A DNA stretch of 7,480 nt from a bacterium (lineage in GTDB: Bacteria > Babelota > Babeliae > Babelales > RVW-14): positions 1-7,480 of the forward strand of contig JAUIHA010000035.1 of assembly GCA_030432505.1 (NCBI GenBank), written 5' to 3'. This document shows, one piece after another, positions 1 through 6,873 of the stretch (positions within the stretch are counted from its first letter, which is position 1; every line of letters starts with the position of its first letter). The notes under the pieces are model-generated. The model saw only the letters and a program-made list of their open reading frames with translations. It made no database searches and was not told the origin of the DNA. The position numbers were made by a program, and so were the translations under genes.

Positions 1-129
1 GAGTTTTTTCTCGGGGAGAGAGCGATGAAAGAAGATCTCGAACACGGTCATCACCACGTTGAGCCTGTTCGATTCGTTGTTGTTGTGCTATGGTTGGCTA
101 TGCTCATTGTATTGTACGCGAATGTATAG
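1..129 (+). CDS. C-terminal fragment of an unidentified membrane protein (5' end outside window)
   Basis: Frame 1 is open from the left edge to a TAG at 127-129, giving 42 residues. They comprise a charged stretch (EFFLGERAMKEDLE), a histidine cluster (HGHHHVEP) and a hydrophobic segment of about 17 residues (FVVVVLWLAMLIVLYAN) that looks like a terminal transmembrane helix. The simplest reading is the tail of a larger membrane protein. An alternative is a complete 34-residue protein starting at the ATG at 25-27, because GGGGAG lies at 13-18 with 6 bases of spacing, as for a real ribosome binding site. I do not recognise the family; HHH followed by a hydrophobic tail recalls the MraY end only loosely, and key residues do not align. 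It ends 37 bases before cutA on the same strand. Confidence 0.5.
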   Translation, partial: EFFLGERAMKEDLEHGHHHVEPVRFVVVVLWLAMLIVLYANV

Positions 130-166
130 TAGAAAACAGTAACGAATTAAAAATTATTATAAGTTC

Positions 167-484
167 ATGGAAAATCCGACTATGGGGGTGTATATACCCT
201 GCGCATCTCTTGATGAAGCGAAAAAGATTGCTTCTCATCTTCTCAAAAATCGTCTCATCGCCTGTGCCAATATTTTTCCAATAACCAGTATGTATCACTG
301 GGAAAACAACGTAACTGAAGACCAAGAGTACGTTATTATTGTAAAAACAATTGAGTCAATGTATGATAATGTGCAACGTGAAGTGGAAAGAAACCATTCG
401 TACAACGTCCCGTGTATCGCAAAAATTCCTATGCAGTTTAACGAGCGTTATCATGAATGGCTAATAAAGGAAATCAAGGGGTAG
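167..484 (+). CDS. cutA: CutA1 family divalent-cation tolerance protein
   Basis: The product has 105 residues, normal for CutA, a small trimeric protein with a ferredoxin-like fold. In E. coli it is linked to copper/divalent metal tolerance, but its biochemical role is poorly defined. Matching family features are the N-terminal beta strand (VYIPCAS, residues 8-14), the helix DEAKKIASHLL (16-26), the conserved LIACANIFP (30-38, Cys33 equivalent to the conserved AAC cysteine), YHW (43-45), E54 and K60-T61, and the late block NHSYNVP (76-82), where the usual HPY is HSY. Cys12, Cys33 and Cys83 could bind metal. An in-frame TAA at 140-142 limits the start; ATG 167 is the first candidate and ATG 182 (MGVYIP) is also possible. 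Neither has a good Shine-Dalgarno sequence, unlike the downstream genes. The stop is 4 bases before the next gene's start, so the two are probably cotranscribed. Confidence 0.9.
   Translation: MENPTMGVYIPCASLDEAKKIASHLLKNRLIACANIFPITSMYHWENNVTEDQEYVIIVKTIESMYDNVQREVERNHSYNVPCIAKIPMQFNERYHEWLIKEIKG
476..481 (+). promoter_or_regulatory. Ribosome binding site supporting a TTG start
   Basis: AAGGGG lies 7 bases before the TTG at 489-491 and overlaps the last two codons of cutA. It is the main reason for choosing the TTG start, because the signal peptide (charged residues, then hydrophobic core) follows immediately. The overlap suggests translational coupling with cutA. Confidence 0.65.
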
Positions 485-488
485 TACA

Positions 489-1832
489 TTGAACTGGATA
501 GTTAAACGTTCCTGTTTATTTTTACTAGTTGTTCTTTCTCAAATTCAAGCTTCCGATCTTCCCGTATTCTATCGGGGTACGTTTATGCCAGCTTTTCACG
601 ATCGTCGTCAAAAAGATTGGACTACAACACTTGCCGTACGCTATGGGGAAGGTGAAACACGCAGTGCTTTCAAAAATAATCAGCGTAAATCTTCGTTACT
701 TAATCTTTATGAGCCAATAGATCTGTTGACACTTGGTCATGGTATTGAAGACATTACAAGTAAAACTGAGACAAATAATTTTTGGGGAACAGGGAAGCCC
801 TTTGCTCCAGGAGCGACAAGGCTAGAAGAAAATGATGGTCGTGTTGGACTTCTTGGTAAAATAAAAGCGAGAGAGCTTGGGGTAACAATTAAACAGGGAA
901 TTTTTTCTGGATTTTATGCAAAAGCTCATGTGCCCATTCGTGAAGTTAAGATAGATGAAATCTCTACTAAAAATTTGGGTCAAGCGGATGTTAACGGCGT
1001 AATTATCGATGATTTCGTCAAAAATGACCTACCAAAGATTTTACGAGAGAATGGTTTTGAAAAATTTGAATCGTTTGAAAAAGAACATTTTAAAGAAACG
1101 CTTGTTTCGGAGTTTTTGATTGCCGCAGGTTGGCAAGGTAGAGGCTGGGGATCATTTGGTCCTATTGATTGGGTGCAAGGGTTTGTTCAAGCCGGTGTTA
1201 CCGTTCCAGTTGGTGGCAAAAAAAACGAAGATAAGTTGAGTGAGATTCCACTTGGTTACAATGATTTCTGGGGCTTCAATGGACAAGTTGCTGTTGAGCT
1301 TGGCTTATGGGATATTTTGATTTTTGGTGTACATGCTGGTGCAACAATCTTTTTAAATGCTGAGCGTACTATTCGCATGAGAACAAATAAAGAGCAAGAT
1401 GGTTGGATTGTGCTTGATAAAGGGCGTGCGAAAATTGAAAATGGAACTATCTGGAATGTAACAGGATATTTGCGTGGTGATAGGATTATTCAAGGTCTTT
1501 CGCTAGTTGCTGGTTATTCCTATACCAAACAAGAACGAACGACGTTGAATCTGAATGATGATAAATTTCTTCAAACTTTTGTTGATGCTGAATTTGCAAA
1601 GAATCCTCCCCGCTTTGCTTCGAAAGATGAAATTATCAATACTGACAAGCGTTATAGAAACTGGGATCATCACACCGTTCACCTGATGGCTGAGTATGAT
1701 ACATCGGTTCATATCAAGTCATACGCGCCGTTTGTACGGGTTGAGTACAGTTATCCGATACTTGGTCGAAGAACCCTCACGACAGATATGGTTGCTGGAA
1801 CGGCTGGTATTTCTGTGGTATGGGGCTTTTAA
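489..1832 (+). CDS. Secreted outer-membrane beta-barrel-like protein, family not recognised
   Basis: The product has 447 residues. It begins with a Sec-type signal peptide: K6-R7, a hydrophobic core at about 9-17, and probable cleavage near residue 21 or 22 (QIQAS-D). No lipobox is seen. The mature part is rich in glycine, tryptophan and tyrosine, with alternating hydrophobic stretches suited to beta strands, for example residues 138-150, 208-241, 259-298, 320-352 and 393-447. It ends in an aromatic-rich strand with terminal phenylalanine (AGISVVWGF), the hallmark of proteins inserted by the BAM machinery. Residues about 155-207 are charged, strand-poor and probably helical, so they may form a long loop or a small soluble insertion. 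I do not recognise a named family; a porin-like or surface protein is the likeliest role. The TTG start is chosen for the strong ribosome binding site and intact signal peptide. The gene follows cutA by 4 bases and is followed by a 96-base gap. Confidence 0.75.
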   Translation: MNWIVKRSCLFLLVVLSQIQASDLPVFYRGTFMPAFHDRRQKDWTTTLAVRYGEGETRSAFKNNQRKSSLLNLYEPIDLLTLGHGIEDITSKTETNNFWGTGKPFAPGATRLEENDGRVGLLGKIKARELGVTIKQGIFSGFYAKAHVPIREVKIDEISTKNLGQADVNGVIIDDFVKNDLPKILRENGFEKFESFEKEHFKETLVSEFLIAAGWQGRGWGSFGPIDWVQGFVQAGVTVPVGGKKNEDKLSEIPLGYNDFWGFNGQVAVELGLWDILIFGVHAGATIFLNAERTIRMRTNKEQDGWIVLDKGRAKIENGTIWNVTGYLRGDRIIQGLSLVAGYSYTKQERTTLNLNDDKFLQTFVDAEFAKNPPRFASKDEIINTDKRYRNWDHHTVHLMAEYDTSVHIKSYAPFVRVEYSYPILGRRTLTTDMVAGTAGISVVWGF

Positions 1833-1857
1833 CGATACTTCAAAATATGAGCAATAC

Positions 1858-1885
1858 TTGCTACACTAGCTTCGAACTATAAAAT
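1858..1885 (+). promoter_or_regulatory. Possible sigma70-type promoter for the argS-lepA-hspR-htpX unit
   Basis: TTGCTA (1858-1863) and TAAAAT (1880-1885) are separated by 16 bases, matching the -35 consensus at 4 of 6 positions and the -10 at 5 of 6. A start near 1892 would leave an untranslated leader of about 37 bases before the argS ATG. This is the largest intergenic gap between plus-strand genes, which makes a promoter here reasonable, but AT-rich DNA produces such matches by chance. The rest of the gap shows no tRNA-like, T-box-like or convincing terminator structure. Confidence 0.35.
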
Positions 1886-1928
1886 TTAGCAGTCTTTTGA
1901 TTAAAATCTGAAACTAAGGTCAATAAGC

Positions 1929-3626
1929 ATGAATATTCTTTCGCGTCTGAGAAATGAGATTATTGTCTCCATTAAAAACCTTTTTGATCTAGATAATGAG
2001 GTGGTGAATCGTATTGATTTGCAGTTGAACGTAGGAAAAGATAAATCGTTTGGTGATTTGAGCTGTAATGCGGCAATGATGCTTGCAAAGGTTCTCAAGC
2101 AAAATCCTCGCCAGGTAGCAACAGCCATTAAAGAGCATGTAGAAAAATCTGAAGAGCTAGCAGAAAGCATTGCTTCAATTGAAATTGCAGGACCAGGGTT
2201 TTTAAATGTCACACTTAACTCAAGTGTATGGTCTTCTATTGTTTCTGAAATGTTCACCGACAAGGCTGCTTATTTTGCACTTGATGAAAATGAAAAGAAG
2301 TTGAGCTACTCAATTGAATTTGTGAGTGCTAATCCAACAGGGCCGCTTCATCTTGGTGCTGGACGAAATGGAATCATTGGTGATGTGCTTCAACGTGTAC
2401 TAATGTTCTTAGGGCACAGTGTCCACCGTGAGTATTTAATTAATGACGCAGGGAATCAAATTAAGCTCTTGGGTGAGTCATTTCGAGCTCGCTGTATGCA
2501 GGCCTTGGGAATTGATTCTGATCTTCCTGAGGGTGGTTATGAGGGTGACTATCTTGTGGAATTAGCACAAAACTGTTCGGTTGAGTTTGGCGATGAACTT
2601 AAAGAAAAAGATGACGTTTTTTTCGCGGAATATGCTAAAAAGCATATGCTTCAGTTGATTAAAAAAGATCTCGAAGACTACGGCGTTGAGTTTGATTCAT
2701 GGGTTTCAGAAAAACGTCTTCATGATGATGGTTCAGTGCAAGCAGCGCTCGATCTTTTGAAAAGCAAGAAGCTTGCCTACGAAAAAGATGGCGCATTGTG
2801 GTTTAAGGCTACAGAGTTTGGCGATGACAAAGACCGTGTGGTGAAAAAAAGCACCGGTATCGCAACCTACATTGCAGGTGACATTGCCTACCACAAAGAC
2901 AAGTTTGAACGAGGTTATGATAAAATTATTGATATTCTTGGGCAGGATCACCACGGATATGTTAAACGCTTGAAAGCAACAATGGAAGCGCTTGGATATG
3001 ACTCAGGTAAGCTTGATGTGATTTTATATCAAGTGGTGCGTTTCCAAGAAGGTGGTGTTCCTATAAAAATGTCTAAACGAGCAGGGATTTTTACCAAACT
3101 GCGCGATGTCATTGACATGGTTGGTAAAGATATTGCTCGCTTTTTTTATTTGAACAGAAAAGTAGATGCACATCTTGATTTTGATTTATCGCTCGCGCTT
3201 AAGAAAACAAGTGAAAACCCTGTATTCTACATACAGTATGCATTTGTTCGTGGAAACAGCATTTTTGAAAAAGCGAGCGAAACCCAAGAGCTTAGAGATT
3301 TCATTGGTTCTATTGAGCAGCTGAATGCACAGCAAGCACAAGTGTTATTTGCTGATCTGGGTGATGATGAAATTAATGTGATTAAAAAGATTGCTTCACT
3401 CTATGATGTTTTACGTTCTGTTGCAGCATCGTACCAAACGCATCAGCTTGCGTACTATTCATGGGAATTGGCGCATGCTTTCCATACCTACTATGCAAGC
3501 AATAGAATCGTTGATGCTGATAATAAGCAGATAACACAAAAAAGATTATTACTTACTAAGGTGGTTCACGACATGCTTGGCGTTTGCTTGAACTTGCTTG
3601 GTGTCAGTTGCCCTGAAAAAATGTAA
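1929..3626 (+). CDS. argS: Arginine--tRNA ligase (class Ia aminoacyl-tRNA synthetase)
   Basis: The enzyme charges tRNA-Arg with arginine using ATP in the cytosol. Its 565 residues are a full family length. The N-terminal additive domain (about 1-110) contains the typical FGDLSCNAAM and GPGFLNV blocks. The Rossmann catalytic domain follows, with NPTGPLHLGAGR (135-146, HIGH-type signature in which the fourth position is alanine), YLINDAGNQ (169-177), ILGQDHHGY (336-344) and the KMSKR signature (380-384). The C-terminal anticodon-binding domain (about 430-565) starts at ENPVFYIQYA and ends with the usual LLGVSCPEKM. The ATG at 1929 has AAGGT at 1916-1920, 8 bases upstream. lepA follows after 23 bases, so cotranscription is likely. 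The frame is intact and no key block is missing. Confidence 0.97.
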   Translation: MNILSRLRNEIIVSIKNLFDLDNEVVNRIDLQLNVGKDKSFGDLSCNAAMMLAKVLKQNPRQVATAIKEHVEKSEELAESIASIEIAGPGFLNVTLNSSVWSSIVSEMFTDKAAYFALDENEKKLSYSIEFVSANPTGPLHLGAGRNGIIGDVLQRVLMFLGHSVHREYLINDAGNQIKLLGESFRARCMQALGIDSDLPEGGYEGDYLVELAQNCSVEFGDELKEKDDVFFAEYAKKHMLQLIKKDLEDYGVEFDSWVSEKRLHDDGSVQAALDLLKSKKLAYEKDGALWFKATEFGDDKDRVVKKSTGIATYIAGDIAYHKDKFERGYDKIIDILGQDHHGYVKRLKATMEALGYDSGKLDVILYQVVRFQEGGVPIKMSKRAGIFTKLRDVIDMVGKDIARFFYLNRKVDAHLDFDLSLALKKTSENPVFYIQYAFVRGNSIFEKASETQELRDFIGSIEQLNAQQAQVLFADLGDDEINVIKKIASLYDVLRSVAASYQTHQLAYYSWELAHAFHTYYASNRIVDADNKQITQKRLLLTKVVHDMLGVCLNLLGVSCPEKM

Positions 3627-3649
3627 TTGTTTAAACGAGAAGAAAATAG

Positions 3650-5479
3650 ATGGATATCAGACAAAAAAGTAATTTTGATATAAAAAACTTCAAACGAGAA
3701 AACATTAGAAACTTCTCCATTATTGCGCACATTGACCACGGTAAGTCTACGCTTGCTGATCGTATGCTTGAAATGTGTGAGACTATTTCTTCTCGTAAAA
3801 AGCAGGAACAAGTTCTTGATAAGCTTCAGGTAGAGCGTGAGCGTGGTATCACGGTAAAGGCGCAAACAGCATCGTTGTTTTATCAGCATGAGAGTGAAAC
3901 CTATCTCTTGAACCTTATTGATACGCCGGGCCACGTTGATTTCAGTTACGAAGTTTCACGTTCTCTGTCTGCATGTCAGGGAGCATTGCTTCTTGTTGAT
4001 GCCGTACAAGGTGTACAAGCACAAACAATGGCAAACTTTTACTTAGCATTTGAAAATGATCTGACCATTGTGCCAGTGATTAATAAAATTGATATGCAGG
4101 CTGCAGATCCTGATCGTGTTGCAGCTGAAATGAATAAAGCATTTGATGTAGAACCAGGTGCCGCAATTTTAATCTCTGCAAAAACCGGACTTAATATTGA
4201 GCAAATCTTTCCAGCAATTATTAATCAAATTCCTGCACCATCAGGAAACGAAGAGAGTGAATTCAAAGCGCTTCTTTTCGATTCATGGTATGACGAATAT
4301 CGTGGAGTTATTTGTTTGATTGAGGTTGTGGATGGTAATATCAAAAAGGGTGAAAAAATTACCTCTGTGCACAGTGGTGATACCTATGAGGTTCTTGATA
4401 TCGGGCTTATGTATCCAGATCCATTTGCAACAGATGCATTGTATACTGGACAAGTGGGTTACATCATTTGTGGTATGAAAACGGTGAAAGAAGCACGAGT
4501 TGGTGATACTTTCCATCGTTATAAAAAACCAGTTGAGGCATTGCCTGGGTTTAAACCAGCAAAATCAATGGTTTTCGCAGGGATTTATCCTGTTGAAGCA
4601 TCAGAGTTTGAATTGATTCGTGATGCTATTGAAAAATTAACGCTTAACGATCCAAGCGTTCATGTAGAAAAAGAAAGTTCTGCAGCATTGGGATTAGGGT
4701 TTAGATGTGGTTTCTTAGGACTTCTACATATGGAAGTGTTCAGACAGCGTCTTGAGCAAGAGTATGATGCAAATATTATTGCAACATCACCAACGGTGCC
4801 ATATCGTTTAGTGCATACAAGTGGTGAAGAAGAAATTATTGATAACCCATCAAAGTTTCCTGAACAGTCAAAAATCAGTGATATTCTTGAACCGGTGATT
4901 ACCGCAACAATTGTGACGCCACGTGAATATCTTGGAAACATCATGAAACTTTGTCAGGAGCGCCGTGCCGAGCAAACGGATATGACGTATCTTGACGAAA
5001 ATCGTATTGTGGTAAAATATACCATGCCGCTTAATGAAATTGTGACGGACTTTTATGATAAGTTGAAATCACTCAGTGCTGGATATGCGAGTTTTGACTA
5101 TGAGGAATCAGGTTATCAATCAGCGGATTTGGTTAAAATGAATATCTTATTGAATGGTAAACAGGTTGATGCATTATCGGTGATTGTTCACCGAGAAAAA
5201 GCGTACAATATTGGGTGTAAGCTTACGGCAAAACTTAGAAAAGTTATTCCTCGCCAGATGTTTGAAGTGGCAATTCAGGCGGCTATTGGTGCAAAAATTA
5301 TTGCCCGAGAAACGGTGTCTGCTATGCGTAAGAATGTGACCGCAAAATGTTACGGTGGTGATATTACACGAAAACGTAAGCTTCTTGAAAAGCAGAAAAA
5401 AGGTAAGAAGAAGTTGAAACAAATTGGTAATGTTGAAGTTCCTCAAGAGGCGTTTTTAACAATTCTTGAGAGTGATTAA
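3650..5479 (+). CDS. lepA: Elongation factor 4 (LepA), ribosome-associated translational GTPase
   Basis: EF4/LepA is a GTPase related to EF-G that acts on ribosomes, with proposed roles in back-translocation under stress and in 30S biogenesis. All G motifs are present: G1 AHIDHGKST (26-34), G2 RGIT (65-68), G3 DTPGH (91-95, with the catalytic histidine), G4 NKID (145-148) and G5 SAK (176-178). The EF-G-like domains follow, then the LepA-specific C-terminal domain with its basic [17 protein letters not shown] stretch and the typical VEVPQEAF near the end. The 609 residues match the family (about 600). The only upstream ATG is 3650, preceded by GAGAAG at 3637-3642. It adds roughly 16 residues ahead of the IRNFSIIAH that normally begins the protein, so a short N-terminal extension is real or a non-ATG start is used. 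The gene sits 23 bases after argS and 22 before hspR. Confidence 0.97.
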   Translation: MDIRQKSNFDIKNFKRENIRNFSIIAHIDHGKSTLADRMLEMCETISSRKKQEQVLDKLQVERERGITVKAQTASLFYQHESETYLLNLIDTPGHVDFSYEVSRSLSACQGALLLVDAVQGVQAQTMANFYLAFENDLTIVPVINKIDMQAADPDRVAAEMNKAFDVEPGAAILISAKTGLNIEQIFPAIINQIPAPSGNEESEFKALLFDSWYDEYRGVICLIEVVDGNIKKGEKITSVHSGDTYEVLDIGLMYPDPFATDALYTGQVGYIICGMKTVKEARVGDTFHRYKKPVEALPGFKPAKSMVFAGIYPVEASEFELIRDAIEKLTLNDPSVHVEKESSAALGLGFRCGFLGLLHMEVFRQRLEQEYDANIIATSPTVPYRLVHTSGEEEIIDNPSKFPEQSKISDILEPVITATIVTPREYLGNIMKLCQERRAEQTDMTYLDENRIVVKYTMPLNEIVTDFYDKLKSLSAGYASFDYEESGYQSADLVKMNILLNGKQVDALSVIVHREKAYNIGCKLTAKLRKVIPRQMFEVAIQAAIGAKIIARETVSAMRKNVTAKCYGGDITRKRKLLEKQKKGKKKLKQIGNVEVPQEAFLTILESD

Positions 5480-5487
5480 CCAAAAGG

Positions 5488-5493
5488 TAAGGG
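5488..5493 (+). promoter_or_regulatory. Ribosome binding site that sets the hspR start at 5502
   Basis: TAAGGG lies 8 bases before the ATG at 5502-5504. It favours that ATG over the in-frame TTG at 5466, which would overlap lepA by 14 bases and add 12 residues unlike the family. Confidence 0.6.
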
Positions 5494-5501
5494 TTGTCCC
5501 T

Positions 5502-5984
5502 ATGAAGAGAAAAAAGGGATTTTATTCAATATCAGTTGTTGCAAAAATGTTTGGTGTTCATCAGCAGACAATTCGTATGTACGAAAAAGAAGGCTTGATT
5601 ACACCAAAACGTTCTGCTGGGAATACACGTCTTTTTTCAGAAGACGATGTTGATCGTCTTGAAGAAATTATTAACCTCACGCATAAAATGGGTATTAACC
5701 TTGCCGGGGTTGAAATGATTCTCAAGCTTCAACGGAAAATGAAACGTATGCAAAGTGATATGAATAAGCTTTTTGATCAGATGAAGGGGCAGCTGGACGA
5801 AGAGTCAATGGTCTTTAAAGATGATGCTAAAAAGCAAGCAAAACGTCTTGTTGAAATGAAACAAGAAAGCATTGCGTTAACTCAAAGCAAACAATCTGGA
5901 AAGCCTGTTGATATTGATAGTGAAGAAGAAATTGAAGCACAAATCGTAGACGATTGGGAAATTGATTACGAAGAAGACAAATAA
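5502..5984 (+). CDS. hspR: HspR-like MerR-family transcriptional regulator
   Basis: The product has 160 residues. The N-terminal MerR-type DNA-binding domain reads YSISVVAKMFGVHQQTIRMY (8-27), the helix-turn-helix, followed by EKEGLITPKRSAGNTRLFS (28-46), the wing. Next come EDDVDRLEEIINLTHKMGINLAGVEMILKL (47-76), closely matching HspR, the repressor of heat-shock genes. A likely dimerising coiled coil spans about 75-97. No effector-binding domain follows; the tail is polar and ends in a very acidic stretch from about 137 (13 of the last 24 residues are Asp or Glu). Classic HspR represses dnaK, clpB and similar operons through HAIR operators and uses DnaK as corepressor. Here the neighbours are lepA upstream and htpX 19 bases downstream, so control of htpX and of itself is likely. 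I saw no convincing HAIR operator in the window. HspR function is inferred from the DNA-binding domain; a MerR regulator of another stimulus is possible. Confidence 0.85.
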   Translation: MKRKKGFYSISVVAKMFGVHQQTIRMYEKEGLITPKRSAGNTRLFSEDDVDRLEEIINLTHKMGINLAGVEMILKLQRKMKRMQSDMNKLFDQMKGQLDEESMVFKDDAKKQAKRLVEMKQESIALTQSKQSGKPVDIDSEEEIEAQIVDDWEIDYEEDK

Positions 5985-6003
5985 TCATTACAAGGAGTAG
6001 GCT

Positions 6004-6873
6004 ATGTTTGCAAATCAAGTTAAAACGGCGTTGTTGCTCGGCGCTTTAAGTGGTCTATTTCTTTTCCTTGGTGGATTTGTTGGTGGAGGTTCTGGACTTA
6101 CATTTGCCTTTATTATAGCTCTTCTCATGAATTTCTTTACGTATTTTTATTCAGACAAAATTGTTTTGAAGATGTATGGAGCCAAGCCGCTTGACCAAAA
6201 CAAGTTTGCTCATATCTATAGTATGGTTCGTGATTTAACACAGCGTCAAAATATTCCAATGCCAAAACTCTGGTATTTATCAACGCCTATGGCAAATGCT
6301 TTTGCAACAGGACGAAATCCTGAAAATGCCTCTGTTGCCGTAACACAAGGTATTCTTGATGTTCTTGATGAACGGGAGCTGCGTGGTGTTCTTGCGCATG
6401 AGATATCACACATTAGCAATAGAGATATTTTAGTAGGGACTGTTGCTGCAACGCTTGCGACTGCAATAGGGTACATTGCAAATATGTTGCAGTGGTCATT
6501 TATTTTCGGTGGTTTCAGCGGAGATCGAGATCGTCGAGGTGGAGGCTTTGGTGCGCTTATCGTTGCTATTTTAATGCCGATAGCGGCAAGTATGATTCAG
6601 TTAGCAATTTCACGTTCACGTGAATATCTTGCAGATGAATCTGGCGCCAAGTGCTCACAAGATCCGTTGGCACTTGCCTCTGCGCTTGAAAAGCTGCATT
6701 ATGCAAGTGCACAACAACATCTTAAGCCGAAGTCTGCCATGCAGGCAACAACGGCGAGTTTATTCATTGTTTATCCGTTTAGTGGTAAACAGTTTGCTAA
6801 TTTATTTTCTACACATCCCCCAATGGCGCAGCGTATTGCTCGTTTGCGCTCAATGGCTGATCGAGGCGAGTAG
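6004..6873 (+). CDS. htpX: HtpX family membrane zinc metalloprotease (M48B)
   Basis: HtpX is an inner-membrane zinc endopeptidase with a cytosolic active site that degrades damaged or misassembled membrane proteins, overlapping in role with FtsH. The 289 residues match the family. Two N-terminal transmembrane helices lie at about 6-25 and 31-50. The HExxH zinc site is HEISH (132-136), and the third ligand is expected to be Glu207 in SRSREYLADESGA (203-215). Two more hydrophobic segments (about 142-162 and 184-202) flank a glycine/arginine-rich loop (GDRDRRGGGFG). The C-terminal STHPPMAQRIARL (269-281) is the usual family ending. The start has a strong AAGGAG at 5992-5997, 6 bases before the ATG. 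It follows hspR by 19 bases, and its stop abuts the stop of the opposing ankyrin gene. Stress-induced expression through HspR is an inference from context. Confidence 0.96.
   Translation: MFANQVKTALLLGALSGLFLFLGGFVGGGSGLTFAFIIALLMNFFTYFYSDKIVLKMYGAKPLDQNKFAHIYSMVRDLTQRQNIPMPKLWYLSTPMANAFATGRNPENASVAVTQGILDVLDERELRGVLAHEISHISNRDILVGTVAATLATAIGYIANMLQWSFIFGGFSGDRDRRGGGFGALIVAILMPIAASMIQLAISRSREYLADESGAKCSQDPLALASALEKLHYASAQQHLKPKSAMQATTASLFIVYPFSGKQFANLFSTHPPMAQRIARLRSMADRGE

Noticed and set aside
1850..1862. AGCAA-TAC-TTGCT hairpin after the barrel gene as a terminator
   Set aside because: The stem is only 5 pairs with a 3-base loop and no T-run follows.
2211..2227. Inverted repeat ACACTT-AACTC-AAGTGT containing a HAIR-like half-site ACTCAAG
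   Set aside because: It is inside the argS coding region, lacks the matching CTTGAGT half at HAIR spacing, and is short enough to occur by chance.
1901..2263. Antisense open frame of 120 codons over the argS start
   Set aside because: It lies opposite the conserved N-terminal domain of argS and its translation resembles no family; a shadow of the real gene.
3566..3934. Antisense open frame of 122 codons over the argS-lepA junction
   Set aside because: It covers the lepA P-loop region in antisense and has no domain or ribosome binding site support.
5465..5487. CTTGAG just upstream of hspR as a possible HAIR operator
   Set aside because: Only one half-site is present; no ACTCAAG-like partner follows at about 7 bases, and it encodes the conserved end of LepA.
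5466..5501. Upstream TTG start for hspR overlapping lepA by 14 bases
   Set aside because: The added residues do not resemble HspR proteins, and the ATG at 5502 has a well-placed TAAGGG site.
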